Assembly (NCBI RefSeq): GCF_014621695.1
Contig: NZ_CP061281.1
Location: 2,232,001 to 2,296,000, forward strand
Direction of reading: 5' to 3'
Length of the DNA: 64,000 nucleotides
From: Streptomyces xanthii
GTDB taxonomy: Bacteria; Actinomycetota; Actinomycetes; Streptomycetales; Streptomycetaceae
Part shown: piece by piece, positions 20,607 to 29,611 of the stretch
Layout: each line of letters starts with the position of its first letter
Numbering within the stretch: the stretch's first letter is position 1
Position numbers and translations under genes: made by a program
The notes under the pieces: generated by a model
What the model was told of the DNA's origin: nothing
What the model saw: only the letters and a program-made list of their open reading frames with translations
The model's database searches: none

Positions 20607-21647
20607 TCAGCCGGCTACTCGCGCGGCGAGCGCGTCGCCGATCTGCTCGGTAGAGCGAACGGAGTCGCCGCGCTCGCCGAGGTCGGCGGAGACGGCGGTC
20701 TCGATGCGCTCGGCCTCGGACTCGTAGCCGAGGTGACGCAGGAGGAGCGCGACGGACAGGACGGTGGCCGTGGGGTCGGCCTTGCCCTGGCCGGCGATGT
20801 CCGGGGCCGAGCCGTGGACGGGCTCGAACATGGACGGGAACTCACGGCTCGGGTTGATGTTCCCGGAGGCCGCGACGCCGATGCCGCCGGAGACGGCCGC
20901 GGCGAGGTCGGTGATGATGTCACCGAAGAGGTTGTCGGTGACGATCACGTCGAAGCGGGCCGGGTCGGTGACGAGGTAGATCGTCGCGGCGTCGACGTGG
21001 ATGTAGTCGGTGGTGACCTCGGGGAACTCCTGCGCCACCTTGTTGAAGACGTTCGTCCACAGGTGGCCCGCGAAGGTCAGCACGTTGTTCTTGTGGACCA
21101 GCGTGAGCTTCTTGCGGGGGCGGGCCTGGGCGCGGGCGAAGGCGTCCCGGACCACGCGCTCGACACCGAAGGCGGTGTTGACGGAGACCTCGGTGGCGAC
21201 CTCGTGCTCGGTGCCCTTGCGGATCGTGCCGCCGTTGCCCGTGTACGGGCCCTCGGTGCCCTCGCGGACGACGACGAAGTCGATCTCCGGCTGGCCCGCG
21301 AGCGGGGTGGAGACGCCGGGGAGCAGCTTCGACGGGCGCAGGTTCACGTGGTGGTCGAAGGCGAAGCGGAGCTTGAGCAGGAAGCCGCGCTCCAGGACGC
21401 CGGACGGCACGCTCGGGTCGCCGATGGCGCCGAGCAGGATGGCGTCGTGCTTCTTGAGGGAGTCGAGGTCGGCCTCGGTGAGGGTCTCACCGGTCGCGTG
21501 GTAGCGCTTGGCGCCGAAGTCGTACTCCTCGGTCTCCAGCTTCACATCCTGCGGGAGGACGGCGGAGAGGACCTTGAGTCCCTGGGCCACGACCTCCTGG
21601 CCGATGCCGTCACCGGGGATCACTGCGAGATTGATGCTGCGAGACAT
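20607..21647 (-). CDS. leuB: 3-isopropylmalate dehydrogenase
   Basis: A 346-residue NAD-dependent decarboxylating dehydrogenase of leucine synthesis. It opens [20 protein letters not shown] and contains [17 protein letters not shown] and the metal/substrate signature [34 protein letters not shown] forms the NAD site. Length matches the short actinobacterial LeuB type (about 340). ATG 21647 (MSRSINLAV) is taken as the start; the reading frame extends upstream without a ribosome site. A CTGTCC-N7-GGACAG inverted repeat at 21686-21704 may be a control site. Confidence 0.94.
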   Translation of the reverse strand: MSRSINLAVIPGDGIGQEVVAQGLKVLSAVLPQDVKLETEEYDFGAKRYHATGETLTEADLDSLKKHDAILLGAIGDPSVPSGVLERGFLLKLRFAFDHHVNLRPSKLLPGVSTPLAGQPEIDFVVVREGTEGPYTGNGGTIRKGTEHEVATEVSVNTAFGVERVVRDAFARAQARPRKKLTLVHKNNVLTFAGHLWTNVFNKVAQEFPEVTTDYIHVDAATIYLVTDPARFDVIVTDNLFGDIITDLAAAVSGGIGVAASGNINPSREFPSMFEPVHGSAPDIAGQGKADPTATVLSVALLLRHLGYESEAERIETAVSADLGERGDSVRSTEQIGDALAARVAG

Positions 21648-21685
21648 GGTCCGACCGTACTCCGGGTCCCATGGAATGACACACC

Positions 21686-21704
21686 CTGTCCACGATGCGG
21701 ACAG
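21686..21704. promoter_or_regulatory. Inverted repeat upstream of leuB
   Basis: CTGTCC, seven bases, GGACAG, 39 bases upstream of the leuB start. It could be an operator or a leader hairpin; no regulator can be assigned. Confidence 0.3.
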
Positions 21705-21759
21705 TCCCGGAGGGCCGGAGCGACCCCCTCCGCGACCCGGCACCCACCGGTCGTCCGCT

Positions 21760-21781
21760 GTTCACCCAGGGGTCCGTCAGG
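21760..21781 (+). promoter_or_regulatory. PHO-box-like direct repeat
   Basis: GTTCACCCAGG is followed at exactly 11 bases by GGTCCGTCAGG, the register of Streptomyces PhoP boxes (consensus GTTCACC repeated every 11 bases). A further GTTCACC lies at 21801-21807, directly before the start codon of the phosphatase-like gene. Confidence 0.45.
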
Positions 21782-21810
21782 CGTGGGGTGCCGCTGGGAA
21801 GTTCACCCGT

Positions 21811-23367
21811 ATGGACACTCCCGACGTCGGCATCCCCGAGCCGCTCGCGCGCCGGATGAGCATGCCGGAGCAGCACGCGTATCTGCGCGAGCGGCTGGGC
21901 AGGCGGCGCGTGCTCGCCGGGGCGGCGGCCGCGGCCTCCGGCGCGGTGCTGCTCGGTGACGGTGCGACGGGTCCGGCGCTCGCGGCGCCCCGCCCGGCCG
22001 CCGCCGCGGTACGGGTCGACGGGGCGCTGGTGGCCCCGTTCGGCCGGCATCTCGCGTTCGGCGCCGATCCGCGCACGCAGATGCGGATCTCCTGGCAGGT
22101 GCCGTTCGCGGTGCGGCGGCCGTTCGTGCGGGTGGGCCTCAGGCCGTGGGAGCTGAGCCACCGCATCGAGGCGGAGGTGCGGGCGCTGCACACGCCGGCC
22201 CTCTCGAAGAAGCTCCCTGCGGTGGAGCAGCTGTATCTGCACGCGGCGCTCGACGGGCTGCGCCCCGGCACGACGTACTACTACGGCGTCGGCCACGACG
22301 GGTTCGACCCGGCGTCGGCGGAGCGCCTGGGCACCCTCGGCACCTTCCGCACGGCGCCCGCGACCCCGGCCCCGTTCGTCTTCACGGCCTTCGGCGACCA
22401 GGGCGTCGGCTACGACGCGCTCGGCAACGACCAGCTGATCCTGGGCCAGGGTCCGGCGTTCCACCTGCACGCGGGCGACCTCTGCTACGCGGACGACACC
22501 GGGCACGGCAAGGAGACGGACACGTACGACGCGCGCGTGTGGGACCAGTTCCTCGCGCAGACGGAGACCGTCGCGAAGTCGGTGCCATGGATGGTGACGA
22601 CCGGCAACCACGACATGGAGGCCTGGTACTCGCCGAACGGCTACGGCGGGCAGAGCGCCCGCTGGACGCTGCCGGACAACGGCCCGGACCCGCGCGAGGC
22701 GCCCGGCGTCTACTCGTTCGTGTACGGGAACGTGGGCGTGGTCGCCCTGGACGCGAACGACGTCTCGTACGAGATCCCGGCCAACCGGGGCTGCACGGAC
22801 GGGAAGCAGACGGCCTGGCTCGACCGGCGGCTGAAGGAGCTGCGGGCGCGCGCGGACGTGGAGTTCGTCGTGGTGTTCTTCCACCACTGCGCCTACTCGA
22901 CGTCGCGGCACGCCTCGGACGGCGGGGTCCGCGACGCGTGGGTGCCGCTGTTCGACAAACACCGGGTCGACCTGGTGATCAACGGGCACAACCACGTCTA
23001 CGAGCGCACCGACGCCCTCAGGGGCGGCGAGGTCGGCAAGCCGGTGCCGGTCGGCACGTCGACGGATCCGACGCGCGACGGCATCGTGTACGTCACCGCG
23101 GGCGGCGCCGGCAAGGACCTCTACGGTTTCGGGCCCGGCGTCCCGGACAGTCACGAAGGCCGGGTGCGGGACCGCGACGCGGTCACGACCTTCCACTGGA
23201 CCAGGTCGCGTGAGCCCTCACCCGAGACCGTGGGCTGGTCCCGGGTGCGCTACACCGGCTACTCGTTCCTCGCGGTGGAGGTGACGCGGGGCCGGATGAA
23301 GGTCGCGGCGCTGGCCGCGGACGGCAGGCGCATCGACAGCTTCGAGGTGAGACGCGGCTCTTCCTGA
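21811..23367 (+). CDS. Tat-exported purple-acid-phosphatase-like metallophosphoesterase
   Basis: A 518-residue secreted enzyme. The twin-arginine region GRRRVLAGAAAAASG and an alanine-rich h-region mark export. An N-terminal fibronectin-like domain (about 70-185) precedes the calcineurin-type core. Metal-binding motifs are visible: FGDQG, HAGDLCYAD, TTGNHDMEAW, FFHHCAY and INGHNHVYERT, plus GGAGKDLY. This is the layout of bacterial purple acid phosphatases. Start ATG 21811 with GGGAAG upstream. A PHO-box-like repeat precedes it, which fits a phosphate-starvation gene. Confidence 0.88.
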   Translation: MDTPDVGIPEPLARRMSMPEQHAYLRERLGRRRVLAGAAAAASGAVLLGDGATGPALAAPRPAAAAVRVDGALVAPFGRHLAFGADPRTQMRISWQVPFAVRRPFVRVGLRPWELSHRIEAEVRALHTPALSKKLPAVEQLYLHAALDGLRPGTTYYYGVGHDGFDPASAERLGTLGTFRTAPATPAPFVFTAFGDQGVGYDALGNDQLILGQGPAFHLHAGDLCYADDTGHGKETDTYDARVWDQFLAQTETVAKSVPWMVTTGNHDMEAWYSPNGYGGQSARWTLPDNGPDPREAPGVYSFVYGNVGVVALDANDVSYEIPANRGCTDGKQTAWLDRRLKELRARADVEFVVVFFHHCAYSTSRHASDGGVRDAWVPLFDKHRVDLVINGHNHVYERTDALRGGEVGKPVPVGTSTDPTRDGIVYVTAGGAGKDLYGFGPGVPDSHEGRVRDRDAVTTFHWTRSREPSPETVGWSRVRYTGYSFLAVEVTRGRMKVAALAADGRRIDSFEVRRGSS

Positions 23368-23401
23368 CGAGGTGCCGGGGCCGCTGATGAGGCGCGGGGG
23401 C

Positions 23402-23545
23402 TCAGTGCCCCGTCTCGCCGCCGTTGTCACGACGGTCGAGGGCGCGCTGGAGAGCGGCGGCGGCGATCTTGGCGGTCTGGCGGTCGGCTTCGGTCGACGG
23501 AGAGACGTGGCGGACTCGGCGGCGGACGGGCGTCGCAGTGGCCAT
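23402..23545 (-). CDS. 47-residue small basic protein
   Basis: A short gene with an excellent ribosome site (CAAGGAG, 9 bases before ATG 23545). The product opens MATATPVRRRVRHVSPSTEA and has an Ala/Leu helix (AKIAAAALQRALDRRD) and an acidic-Gly end. Codon use follows the genome's third-position GC bias. No known domain. It is alone, between two unrelated genes. About 220 bases upstream towards the LysR gene contain AT-richer DNA, for example TTGTAG-N17-TACCTG in its sense, that could be its promoter. Function unknown. Confidence 0.7.
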   Translation of the reverse strand: MATATPVRRRVRHVSPSTEADRQTAKIAAAALQRALDRRDNGGETGH

Positions 23546-23768
23546 GAGGGATCGACTCCTTGAGAATCCACGGAACAAGGGGGATTGGATTTCGAGGCGC
23601 CGGAAGGGGCGGGGAACGGGAGCGTCAGGGGTTGCCTGATCCGGTGCTCCGGCTCTCTACCGCCCTCGCCAGGTAAGCGAGACGTTCGGCTTCTACAAAG
23701 CTAGGACAGGACTCCGTTTCTGTCTCCACAATTACTCGGACTTCCTACTATCTGAGACGGGCGGCGCC

Positions 23769-24665
23769 TCACCTGTCCCGCGAGAGCACTCTGAGCTCAC
23801 GGATCAACGCCCGTACCGGCCCGGTCCCGGCCAGTTCGGCGGTGGTGACGTAGCCCACGGAGCGCACCGGGCGGTCCGGTCCGAGGTCGGTGATCCGCAC
23901 CCCGTCCGGGACCCCTCCGCGCAGCGCGAGCTCCGGCATGATCGCCATGCCGATCCCGGTGCCGACCATGGAGAGCACCGTGCCGTCGTCCTCCGCGCGG
24001 ACCGTGGCGCGCGGGATCCAGTCCTGGGCCGCCCACCAGTCGCGGGTGTACGAGCCGCAGTTCTCCGTCCAGTCGACGAGCGGCAGCGTGCGCGGTTCGG
24101 GGTGGGCCGCCGGGTGGACGAGGGCGTACCGCTCCTCGACGAGCGCGCCGGACACCAGCCCGGCGGGCAGCGCGGCGCTGCCGCCGAGGGTGGCGATGGC
24201 CAGGTCGGCGCGGCCCTCAGCGACCTCGCCGGCCGTGCCCGCGCCGATGTCCCGCACGACACGGACCTCCGGTTCGAGGTCCGGGTGCCTGGCCGCGAGC
24301 GCCGTGAGGGCGGGCGGCAGCAGGTGCAGGGCCGCGCTGCGGAAGGCGGCGATGCGCAGCGGGCCGCGGATCTCGCCGGGCCCGGTGCGCGCCTCTTCGG
24401 CCATGAGCGCGAGCAGGCGCAGGACGCGGCGGGCGTGGCCGACGACGCGGGCGCCGGCCTCGGTCGTGCGAGCGCCGCTGCGGCCGCGCTCGAAGAGGAC
24501 CGCGCCGAGCTTGCCCTCGCTGCCGCGCACCGAGTGGGAGACGGCGGACTGGGTGAGGCCGAGCGTGGCCGCGGCGGCGCCGAAGCCGCCCTCGTCGGCG
24601 ACGGCCACGAGGACGCGGAGTTCGTGCGGGGCGAGGTCGCGGGACCGGGTCACGTACGGGTTCAC
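23769..24665 (-). CDS. LysR-family transcriptional regulator
   Basis: A 298-residue LysR protein. The N-terminal winged helix reads LRVLVAVADEGGFGAAAATL then LTQSAVSHSVRGSEGKLG, and the periplasmic-binding-like effector domain starts near residue 90. GTG 24665 (VNPYVTRSRD) is preferred because GGAAG precedes it; ATG 24701 is in frame but lies within the palindromic operator. It is divergent from an MDR oxidoreductase gene across a perfect 11-bp-arm palindrome, the classical LysR arrangement of autoregulation and target control. Confidence 0.88.
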   Translation of the reverse strand: MNPYVTRSRDLAPHELRVLVAVADEGGFGAAAATLGLTQSAVSHSVRGSEGKLGAVLFERGRSGARTTEAGARVVGHARRVLRLLALMAEEARTGPGEIRGPLRIAAFRSAALHLLPPALTALAARHPDLEPEVRVVRDIGAGTAGEVAEGRADLAIATLGGSAALPAGLVSGALVEERYALVHPAAHPEPRTLPLVDWTENCGSYTRDWWAAQDWIPRATVRAEDDGTVLSMVGTGIGMAIMPELALRGGVPDGVRITDLGPDRPVRSVGYVTTAELAGTGPVRALIRELRVLSRDR

Positions 24666-24693
24666 CTGTTCTTCCGTGCCGCGGCATTCATGC

Positions 24694-24720
24694 GGTTCCA
24701 TGAGAGCCGCTCATGGAACC
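24694..24720. promoter_or_regulatory. Perfect palindrome between lysR and oxidoreductase genes
   Basis: GGTTCCATGAG, five bases, CTCATGGAACC: 11-bp perfect arms in the divergent intergenic region. It is the probable LysR binding site shared by both promoters. Confidence 0.65.
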
Positions 24721-24780
24721 TGCCGATGTATGAGCCCAACCCCCTGCCCGGCGGGCGCATTCCTCTCCTACGGTCACGGC

Positions 24781-25794
24781 ATGACCGAGACCGCACTCAC
24801 CGTGCAGCAGATCGCCCGTCCGAACGGCCCCGCCCGCCCCGACCACTTCCGCTTCGTCGAGTCGCCCGTGCCCGACCCGGAGCCCGGCACCGCCGTCGTC
24901 GAGAACCTCTACTGGTCGGTGGACCCGTACCACCGGGAAATGATGGACGAGAACCCGTACGGCTCGTTCGAGCTGAACACGCCGCTGGAGGGCCGGACGC
25001 TCGGCCGGGTGCTCGCGTCGCGCGCGCCGGGGCTGGTCGAGGGCGCGATCGTCTTCCACCGCAAGGGCTGGCGCACGCACTCGCTCGTCCGCCCCGAGGA
25101 GGCGACGCCGGTGCCGGACTTCGCGGGGGTGCCGCTCTCCGCGCACCTGAGCATCCTCGGCGGCACCGGCCTGACCGCGTACGTCGGGCTGACGCGGATC
25201 GCGGAACTGCGGCCGGGGCAGGACGTGTTCGTGTCCGCGGCGGCGGGCGGGGTCGGCACCGCGACGGGCCGGCTCGCCCGTCTGATGGGGGCCGGGCGGA
25301 TCGTGGGCAGCGCGGGCTCGGACGCGAAGGCGGCGTACCTGACCGAGCACGCCGGCTACGACGAGGTCTTCAACTACCGTACGGGCGGCCCGGTCGCGGA
25401 CCAGCTGGCCAAGGCGGCGCCGGCCGGCATCGACCTGTTCGTCGACAACGTGGGCGGGGAGCACCTCGGCGCCGCGATCGGCGCGCTGCGCAGGCGCGGG
25501 CGGGTCGTGCGGATCGGCACGGTCGGGCAGTACGACACGGCGGGGCGGCCGGCGCCGGTCGCGTTCGACCACGCCGATGTGGTGGAGAAGAGCCTGCGCA
25601 TCGAGGGGTTCCTCGTGGCCGACCACCGGGACGCGCAGGAGGAGTTGTACGCGTTCGCGGTGCCGCATCTGCAGAGCGGCCGGATGGGGCTCGACGAGAC
25701 GGTGGTCGACGGGTTCGAGCGGATCGTCGACGCGTTCCTGGGCATGCTGCGCGGCGAGAACCTCGGGAAGATCATCGTCCGCCGCGCGGAGTGA
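24781..25794 (+). CDS. NADP-dependent MDR oxidoreductase (zinc-less)
   Basis: A 337-residue medium-chain reductase of the prostaglandin-reductase/YncB-like group. The substrate-domain opening ENLYWSVDPYHREMMDE is diagnostic. The nucleotide site is VFVSAAAGGVGTATGRLARL, and VDNVGGEHLGAAIGALRRRG follows. Zinc ligands of alcohol dehydrogenases are absent. Such enzymes reduce enones or quinones; substrate unknown. ATG 24781. It is divergently transcribed from the LysR gene, which probably controls it. Confidence 0.88.
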   Translation: MTETALTVQQIARPNGPARPDHFRFVESPVPDPEPGTAVVENLYWSVDPYHREMMDENPYGSFELNTPLEGRTLGRVLASRAPGLVEGAIVFHRKGWRTHSLVRPEEATPVPDFAGVPLSAHLSILGGTGLTAYVGLTRIAELRPGQDVFVSAAAGGVGTATGRLARLMGAGRIVGSAGSDAKAAYLTEHAGYDEVFNYRTGGPVADQLAKAAPAGIDLFVDNVGGEHLGAAIGALRRRGRVVRIGTVGQYDTAGRPAPVAFDHADVVEKSLRIEGFLVADHRDAQEELYAFAVPHLQSGRMGLDETVVDGFERIVDAFLGMLRGENLGKIIVRRAE

Positions 25795-25915
25795 GGCGGC
25801 CGGGGCGCGGGGTGCGTCCGGGGCGGGAGAACGCGGTACTCAGGGCGGTGGGTTGAGTACGAGGTGAGTACGCGGGCCGATCCGGGCGCGCGGGCCCGGC
25901 GGCAGAGTCGACGTC

Positions 25916-26506
25916 ATGAACGGCCTCTACTCCCTGAAGCCCTGGTACGCGGCCCGGCTCGCCGGTGTGCGGGCCGGCTGCGCCGCGCGCGGCGTCTCGC
26001 CGGACACGCTGACCTGGGCCGGTGTGCTGAGCGGCGGTGCGGCGGGCGCGGCTCTCGCGCTGCTGCCGGCGCCGCTCGCGGCGCTGCCGGTGGCGCTGCT
26101 GCTGGCGGCGCGGCTCGCGTTCGCCAACCTGGACGGCGCGCTGGCCCGTGACACGGGCCGTACGACGCGGCGCGGAGCCCTGCTCAACGAGCTCGGCGAC
26201 CGGGCCGCGGACCTCGCGGTGCTCGCCGGTTTCCTGGCGGTGGCCCCGCTGTGGCTGGTCGCGACGGCCGCTCTCGCGGCGACGCTGCCGTCCTGGGTGG
26301 CGCTCGCGGGGGCCGCGGCGGGCGCCCCGCGCCGCAACGGCGGGCCGGTCGGCAAGACGGAGCGCTGTCTGCTGGTCGTGATCGCGGCGGCGTCCGGCTG
26401 GTACGTGCCGGTGCTCGCGGTCCTGGCGGCGGGTTCGGCCGTCACGGCGCTGGTCCGGCTGCGGTGGCTGTGGCGGGAGCTGGGCGCGGCGGAGGCCGGG
26501 CGATGA
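25916..26506 (+). CDS. CDP-alcohol phosphatidyltransferase family protein
   Basis: A 196-residue integral membrane enzyme of the CDP-alcohol phosphotransferase superfamily, first of three overlapping lipid genes. The signature appears as [16 protein letters not shown], then NELGDRAAD. The first two acidic residues of the usual D-G-x2-A-R-x8-G-x3-D-x3-D pattern are recognisable, but the third is Asn, with Asp available four and eight residues later. The alcohol substrate (glycerol phosphate, inositol phosphate or other) cannot be read. Its stop overlaps the CdsA-like start (ATGA). Confidence 0.8.
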   Translation: MNGLYSLKPWYAARLAGVRAGCAARGVSPDTLTWAGVLSGGAAGAALALLPAPLAALPVALLLAARLAFANLDGALARDTGRTTRRGALLNELGDRAADLAVLAGFLAVAPLWLVATAALAATLPSWVALAGAAAGAPRRNGGPVGKTERCLLVVIAAASGWYVPVLAVLAAGSAVTALVRLRWLWRELGAAEAGR

Positions 26507-27375
26507 GCGCCGCGTTCCTCGCCGGCGAGGTGGCGGCGCGGGCCCTTCCCGTCGTCGGCGGGGTGCTCGGCGCCGGGGGCGTGGCCGTCGCCGCGCTGCC
26601 CGCGCGGGTCCGGATGCGGGCCGAGCTGCGGCGCCGCTGGCGGACCTGGGCGCTGGCCGCGCCGTTGTTCCTGGGGGCGCTGTTCCTGGGGCGGGCCGGG
26701 GCGTGCGCGCTGGCGGCCGGGCTGGGGGTCGTCGCGGTCGCGGAGTACGCGCGGATGGCCGGGCTCGGGCGCGGTGAGCGGGGCGTGCTCGGGGTGGCGG
26801 CGGTGGCGCTCCCCGCGCTCGCGTGGGCGGCGCCGGGGGCGGACGCGCTGCGTCTGGCGGGGGTCCTGCTGCTCGCGGCGGTGGCGGTGGCGGTGCTGAA
26901 GGGGGACGCCGCCACCGGGTTCACCCGGGCGAGCCGCACGCTCTTCGGGCTCGTCTGGATCCCGGTGGCCCTCGCGGGCCTCGTCCTGCTGAGTCCGGGT
27001 ACGGCGCTCGCGGTGGGCATCGCGGTCGCGTTCGGGGACGTCGGGGCGTGGTGCGGGGGCACGGCGCTGGGCCGTGTCGGGCCGCTCGCCCGTCCGTTGT
27101 CGGCGCTCTCCCCCAACAAGACGTGGGCGGGCGTGGTGGGCGCGGCCGCGGCGACGGCCGCCGCCCTGGCCGCGCTCGGCGCCTTCTCCGGCCTCCTCTG
27201 GGCGGCGGTCCTCGCGGGCGCGGTGCTCGGCGATCTGGTCGAGTCGATGGTCAAGCGCGAGGCGGGCGTGAAGGACGCGGGCACCTGGCTCCCCGGCTTC
27301 GGCGGCCTCCTGGACCGCGTCGACTCCCTTCTGTTCGCTCTGCTGTTCGTGATGGTGACGGGGGTGGCGCTGTGA
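26503..27375 (+). CDS. CdsA-like phosphatidate cytidylyltransferase
   Basis: A 290-residue polytopic protein with about eight hydrophobic helices. The C-terminal CDP-diglyceride synthetase signature is present as [12 protein letters not shown] then [13 protein letters not shown]; the usual GHGG is GFGG here. It should make CDP-activated lipid for the alcohol phosphotransferase encoded just upstream. ATG 26503 and the GTG of the next gene both sit in four-base overlaps, so the three proteins are coupled. It looks like an accessory copy rather than the essential housekeeping cdsA. Confidence 0.82.
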   Translation: MSAAFLAGEVAARALPVVGGVLGAGGVAVAALPARVRMRAELRRRWRTWALAAPLFLGALFLGRAGACALAAGLGVVAVAEYARMAGLGRGERGVLGVAAVALPALAWAAPGADALRLAGVLLLAAVAVAVLKGDAATGFTRASRTLFGLVWIPVALAGLVLLSPGTALAVGIAVAFGDVGAWCGGTALGRVGPLARPLSALSPNKTWAGVVGAAAATAAALAALGAFSGLLWAAVLAGAVLGDLVESMVKREAGVKDAGTWLPGFGGLLDRVDSLLFALLFVMVTGVAL

Positions 27376-28715
27376 CCGGCGCCGAGCGCGTACGGGCCAC
27401 CGCGGCGGCGTCCGGCGCCGCGGATCGTGACGGCGACGGGGGTCGCGGGATGAACGGGAACGACGAACGGGCCGGGGCCGCGCCCGGCGTGCGGGCCACC
27501 GCATCGGGCGCGGTCGGGCAGGGGCGCGGCGGCGCTCGCGCGGGGCTCCGCGCTCCTGGCGGGTTCGCCGCGCGGCTGCGACGGGGGCTGTGGCGTGGGG
27601 TGCTCACGCTCACCGGGGGCGTCGAGACGCGCGGGCGGCTGCCGCGCGGCGGGTGCGTCGTCGTCGCCAATCACACCTCGCACGCCGACACGGCCGCGCT
27701 GCTCGCCGCGCTCGACGCCCGGCACTCCCCCGCGATCGGCGCGGCGGCCGACTACTGGTTCGCCTCGCGGTACCGGGCCCGGATCTGCCGGCGGCTCGCG
27801 GCCGGGTTCCCGGTGCGGCGCTCCGGCGGCGGCATGGACGATCTGCTCGCGCACGTGCCCGCGCTGCGGGCGGGCGGCGCGGTCGTGCTGTTCCCCGAGG
27901 GGACGCGGGGCCGGGACGGGGCGCTCGGCGCGTTCCACAAGGGCGCCCTCGTGCTGGCCGAGCGCGCGGGCGTGCCCGTCGTGCCCGTGGGCATCGCCGG
28001 GACCGGGCGGCTGCTGCCCAAGCACGGCCGGCTGCGCCCGGCGCTGGTCCGGGTCCGGATCGGCGAGCCGCTGGCGCCGTCCACGACTCCGGAGGCGGCC
28101 CGCGACGCGGTGGCCGCGCTGCACGACCGTACGGTCGCCGAACCGCTCGCCGACTCCCCCGTCCGCAAGCGGATCGCCCGGGTCGCGGGGTCGCGGCGCG
28201 GCCTGGCGCTCGCCTTCGCGTGGGCCCTCGCGGAGGCGCTGAGCTGGCCGCTGATGCCGGAGCTGCTGCTCGGCGCGGTCTGCGTCGCCGTGCCGCGCCG
28301 GGCCCTGAAGCTGTCCCTGGCCGCCCTCGCGGGCAGCCTCGCCGGCGGCGTACTCGCGCTCCAACTGGGCGCGTCCGGCGTCGAGTTGCCCGCACCGCTG
28401 ACGACGGACCGGATGCGCGCCGAGGTACGGCACGAACTCGCCGTGGAGGGCGCGAGCGCCGTACGCCACCAGCCCTGGAACGGCGTCCCGTTCAAGGTGT
28501 ACGCGAAGGAGGCGGGGCGCGCGGACGTGCCGCCCGGCGACTTCCTCGCGGCGGCGGCCCGCGCCCGGGGCACCCGGACGCTCGCGGTCGGCCTCGCCTT
28601 CGGCGCGTTCGGCTTCCTCGCGCACCGGCACCGGCGCCGTTACGGGACGTACCTCGTGCTGCTCGGCGGCGGGTTCGCGGCGGGCCTGACGATGATCGTG
28701 AGGGGCTGGTCATAG
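27372..28715 (+). CDS. PlsC-type acyltransferase fused to a VTT/YqaA-like membrane domain
   Basis: A 447-residue protein. A disordered 60-residue N-terminus precedes a PlsC acyltransferase domain (about 75-270) with [11 protein letters not shown] (the HX4D catalytic motif) and [11 protein letters not shown]. The last 160 residues form a membrane domain: [10 protein letters not shown], two hydrophobic hairpins and [12 protein letters not shown], and finally two helices. This matches the pattern of YqaA/DedA (VTT) proteins, which include lipid scramblases. GTG 27372 overlaps the CdsA-like stop. The fusion suggests acylation and transbilayer handling of the same lipid. Confidence 0.8.
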   Translation: MTGAERVRATAAASGAADRDGDGGRGMNGNDERAGAAPGVRATASGAVGQGRGGARAGLRAPGGFAARLRRGLWRGVLTLTGGVETRGRLPRGGCVVVANHTSHADTAALLAALDARHSPAIGAAADYWFASRYRARICRRLAAGFPVRRSGGGMDDLLAHVPALRAGGAVVLFPEGTRGRDGALGAFHKGALVLAERAGVPVVPVGIAGTGRLLPKHGRLRPALVRVRIGEPLAPSTTPEAARDAVAALHDRTVAEPLADSPVRKRIARVAGSRRGLALAFAWALAEALSWPLMPELLLGAVCVAVPRRALKLSLAALAGSLAGGVLALQLGASGVELPAPLTTDRMRAEVRHELAVEGASAVRHQPWNGVPFKVYAKEAGRADVPPGDFLAAAARARGTRTLAVGLAFGAFGFLAHRHRRRYGTYLVLLGGGFAAGLTMIVRGWS

Positions 28716-28939
28716 AGGCGTCGCGGGAGCGCCGACACCCGAACGGACGAACGTGATCGCGCCAACCGTGGGCGAGAAGAGGCCGGTTCCGACGTCCTGA
28801 CCACCGCGAAGCACCGACGCGTTTCGGCCACGCACGCCGGCGTGATCAGGTCCGGTGCGGGCGCACGAGACGATCAAGGGGGCGCCCGGATCACCGTGAG
28901 CGCCCCCCGCACGCCTTCGTCTTCCCGAGAGGACCCCGC

Positions 28940-29611
28940 ATGGCCCCGGCCCAGCCCTACGACGTCGCCCTCGACCTCGGCACCCTGCGCGTGCTGCCGT
29001 CGGCCGGGCACGACGGACTCGTCCGGCCCCTGCTTCTCGCCGCCGAGCCGGGCCCCGGCCCCACGGACGTCACCGCACTGGAGCGGAGCCTCGACCACCC
29101 CACGTTCTCCTTTCTGGAGCACGCACACGGGCGGGGCTTCGACGTCTGCCTGATCGGCTACGCCGACGGGGACGGCCCCCTCGACCAGCTCTCCGGGCCG
29201 GTCCGGCAGGCCGTCGGCCACGCGCTCCGCACCCGCGCCGGCGCCGAGCCGCTGACGGTCGGCGGCGTCGGCAGGGGCGCCCTCGCCGCGCGCCACGCCC
29301 TGCTGCGGATGGAGGAGGAGGGGCTGCACCCCGAGACGCGCTTCCACTACGCGGTGAACAGCGCGGAGCCCTCCGCCGAGGAGGCCGAGTACCTGACGCG
29401 GCGCGGCAATCTGCCGAAGACGACGGAGAACGTCAAGCTGATCACCCTCTCCCCCGAGGCCGACACGGGTTCGGCCCCGCTGCTCGACCCGGCCTACGAC
29501 GACGTCTACGTCACCCCGGCCCCCGGCCCCGGACCGGGCCCCCTGCTCCCGGAGGACCTGGCCACCTGCCTCCTGAACTGCCTGACCGCCCCGGCCGGCA
29601 GCCGCCTCTAG
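28940..29611 (+). CDS. Degenerate alpha/beta-hydrolase-like protein
   Basis: A 223-residue soluble protein. The middle section VGGVGRGALAARHALLRMEE aligns with the nucleophile elbow and following helix of a lipase/esterase family (usually G-x-S-M-G-G...RYAL..ME), and HPETRFHYAVNS with the strand after it. Gly/Arg replace the catalytic serine, so hydrolase activity is unlikely. A Pro/Gly-rich loop precedes the C-terminus. GAGAGGA stands before ATG 28940. It converges on the phosphatase-like gene and overlaps it by four bases. Confidence 0.6.
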   Translation: MAPAQPYDVALDLGTLRVLPSAGHDGLVRPLLLAAEPGPGPTDVTALERSLDHPTFSFLEHAHGRGFDVCLIGYADGDGPLDQLSGPVRQAVGHALRTRAGAEPLTVGGVGRGALAARHALLRMEEEGLHPETRFHYAVNSAEPSAEEAEYLTRRGNLPKTTENVKLITLSPEADTGSAPLLDPAYDDVYVTPAPGPGPGPLLPEDLATCLLNCLTAPAGSRL

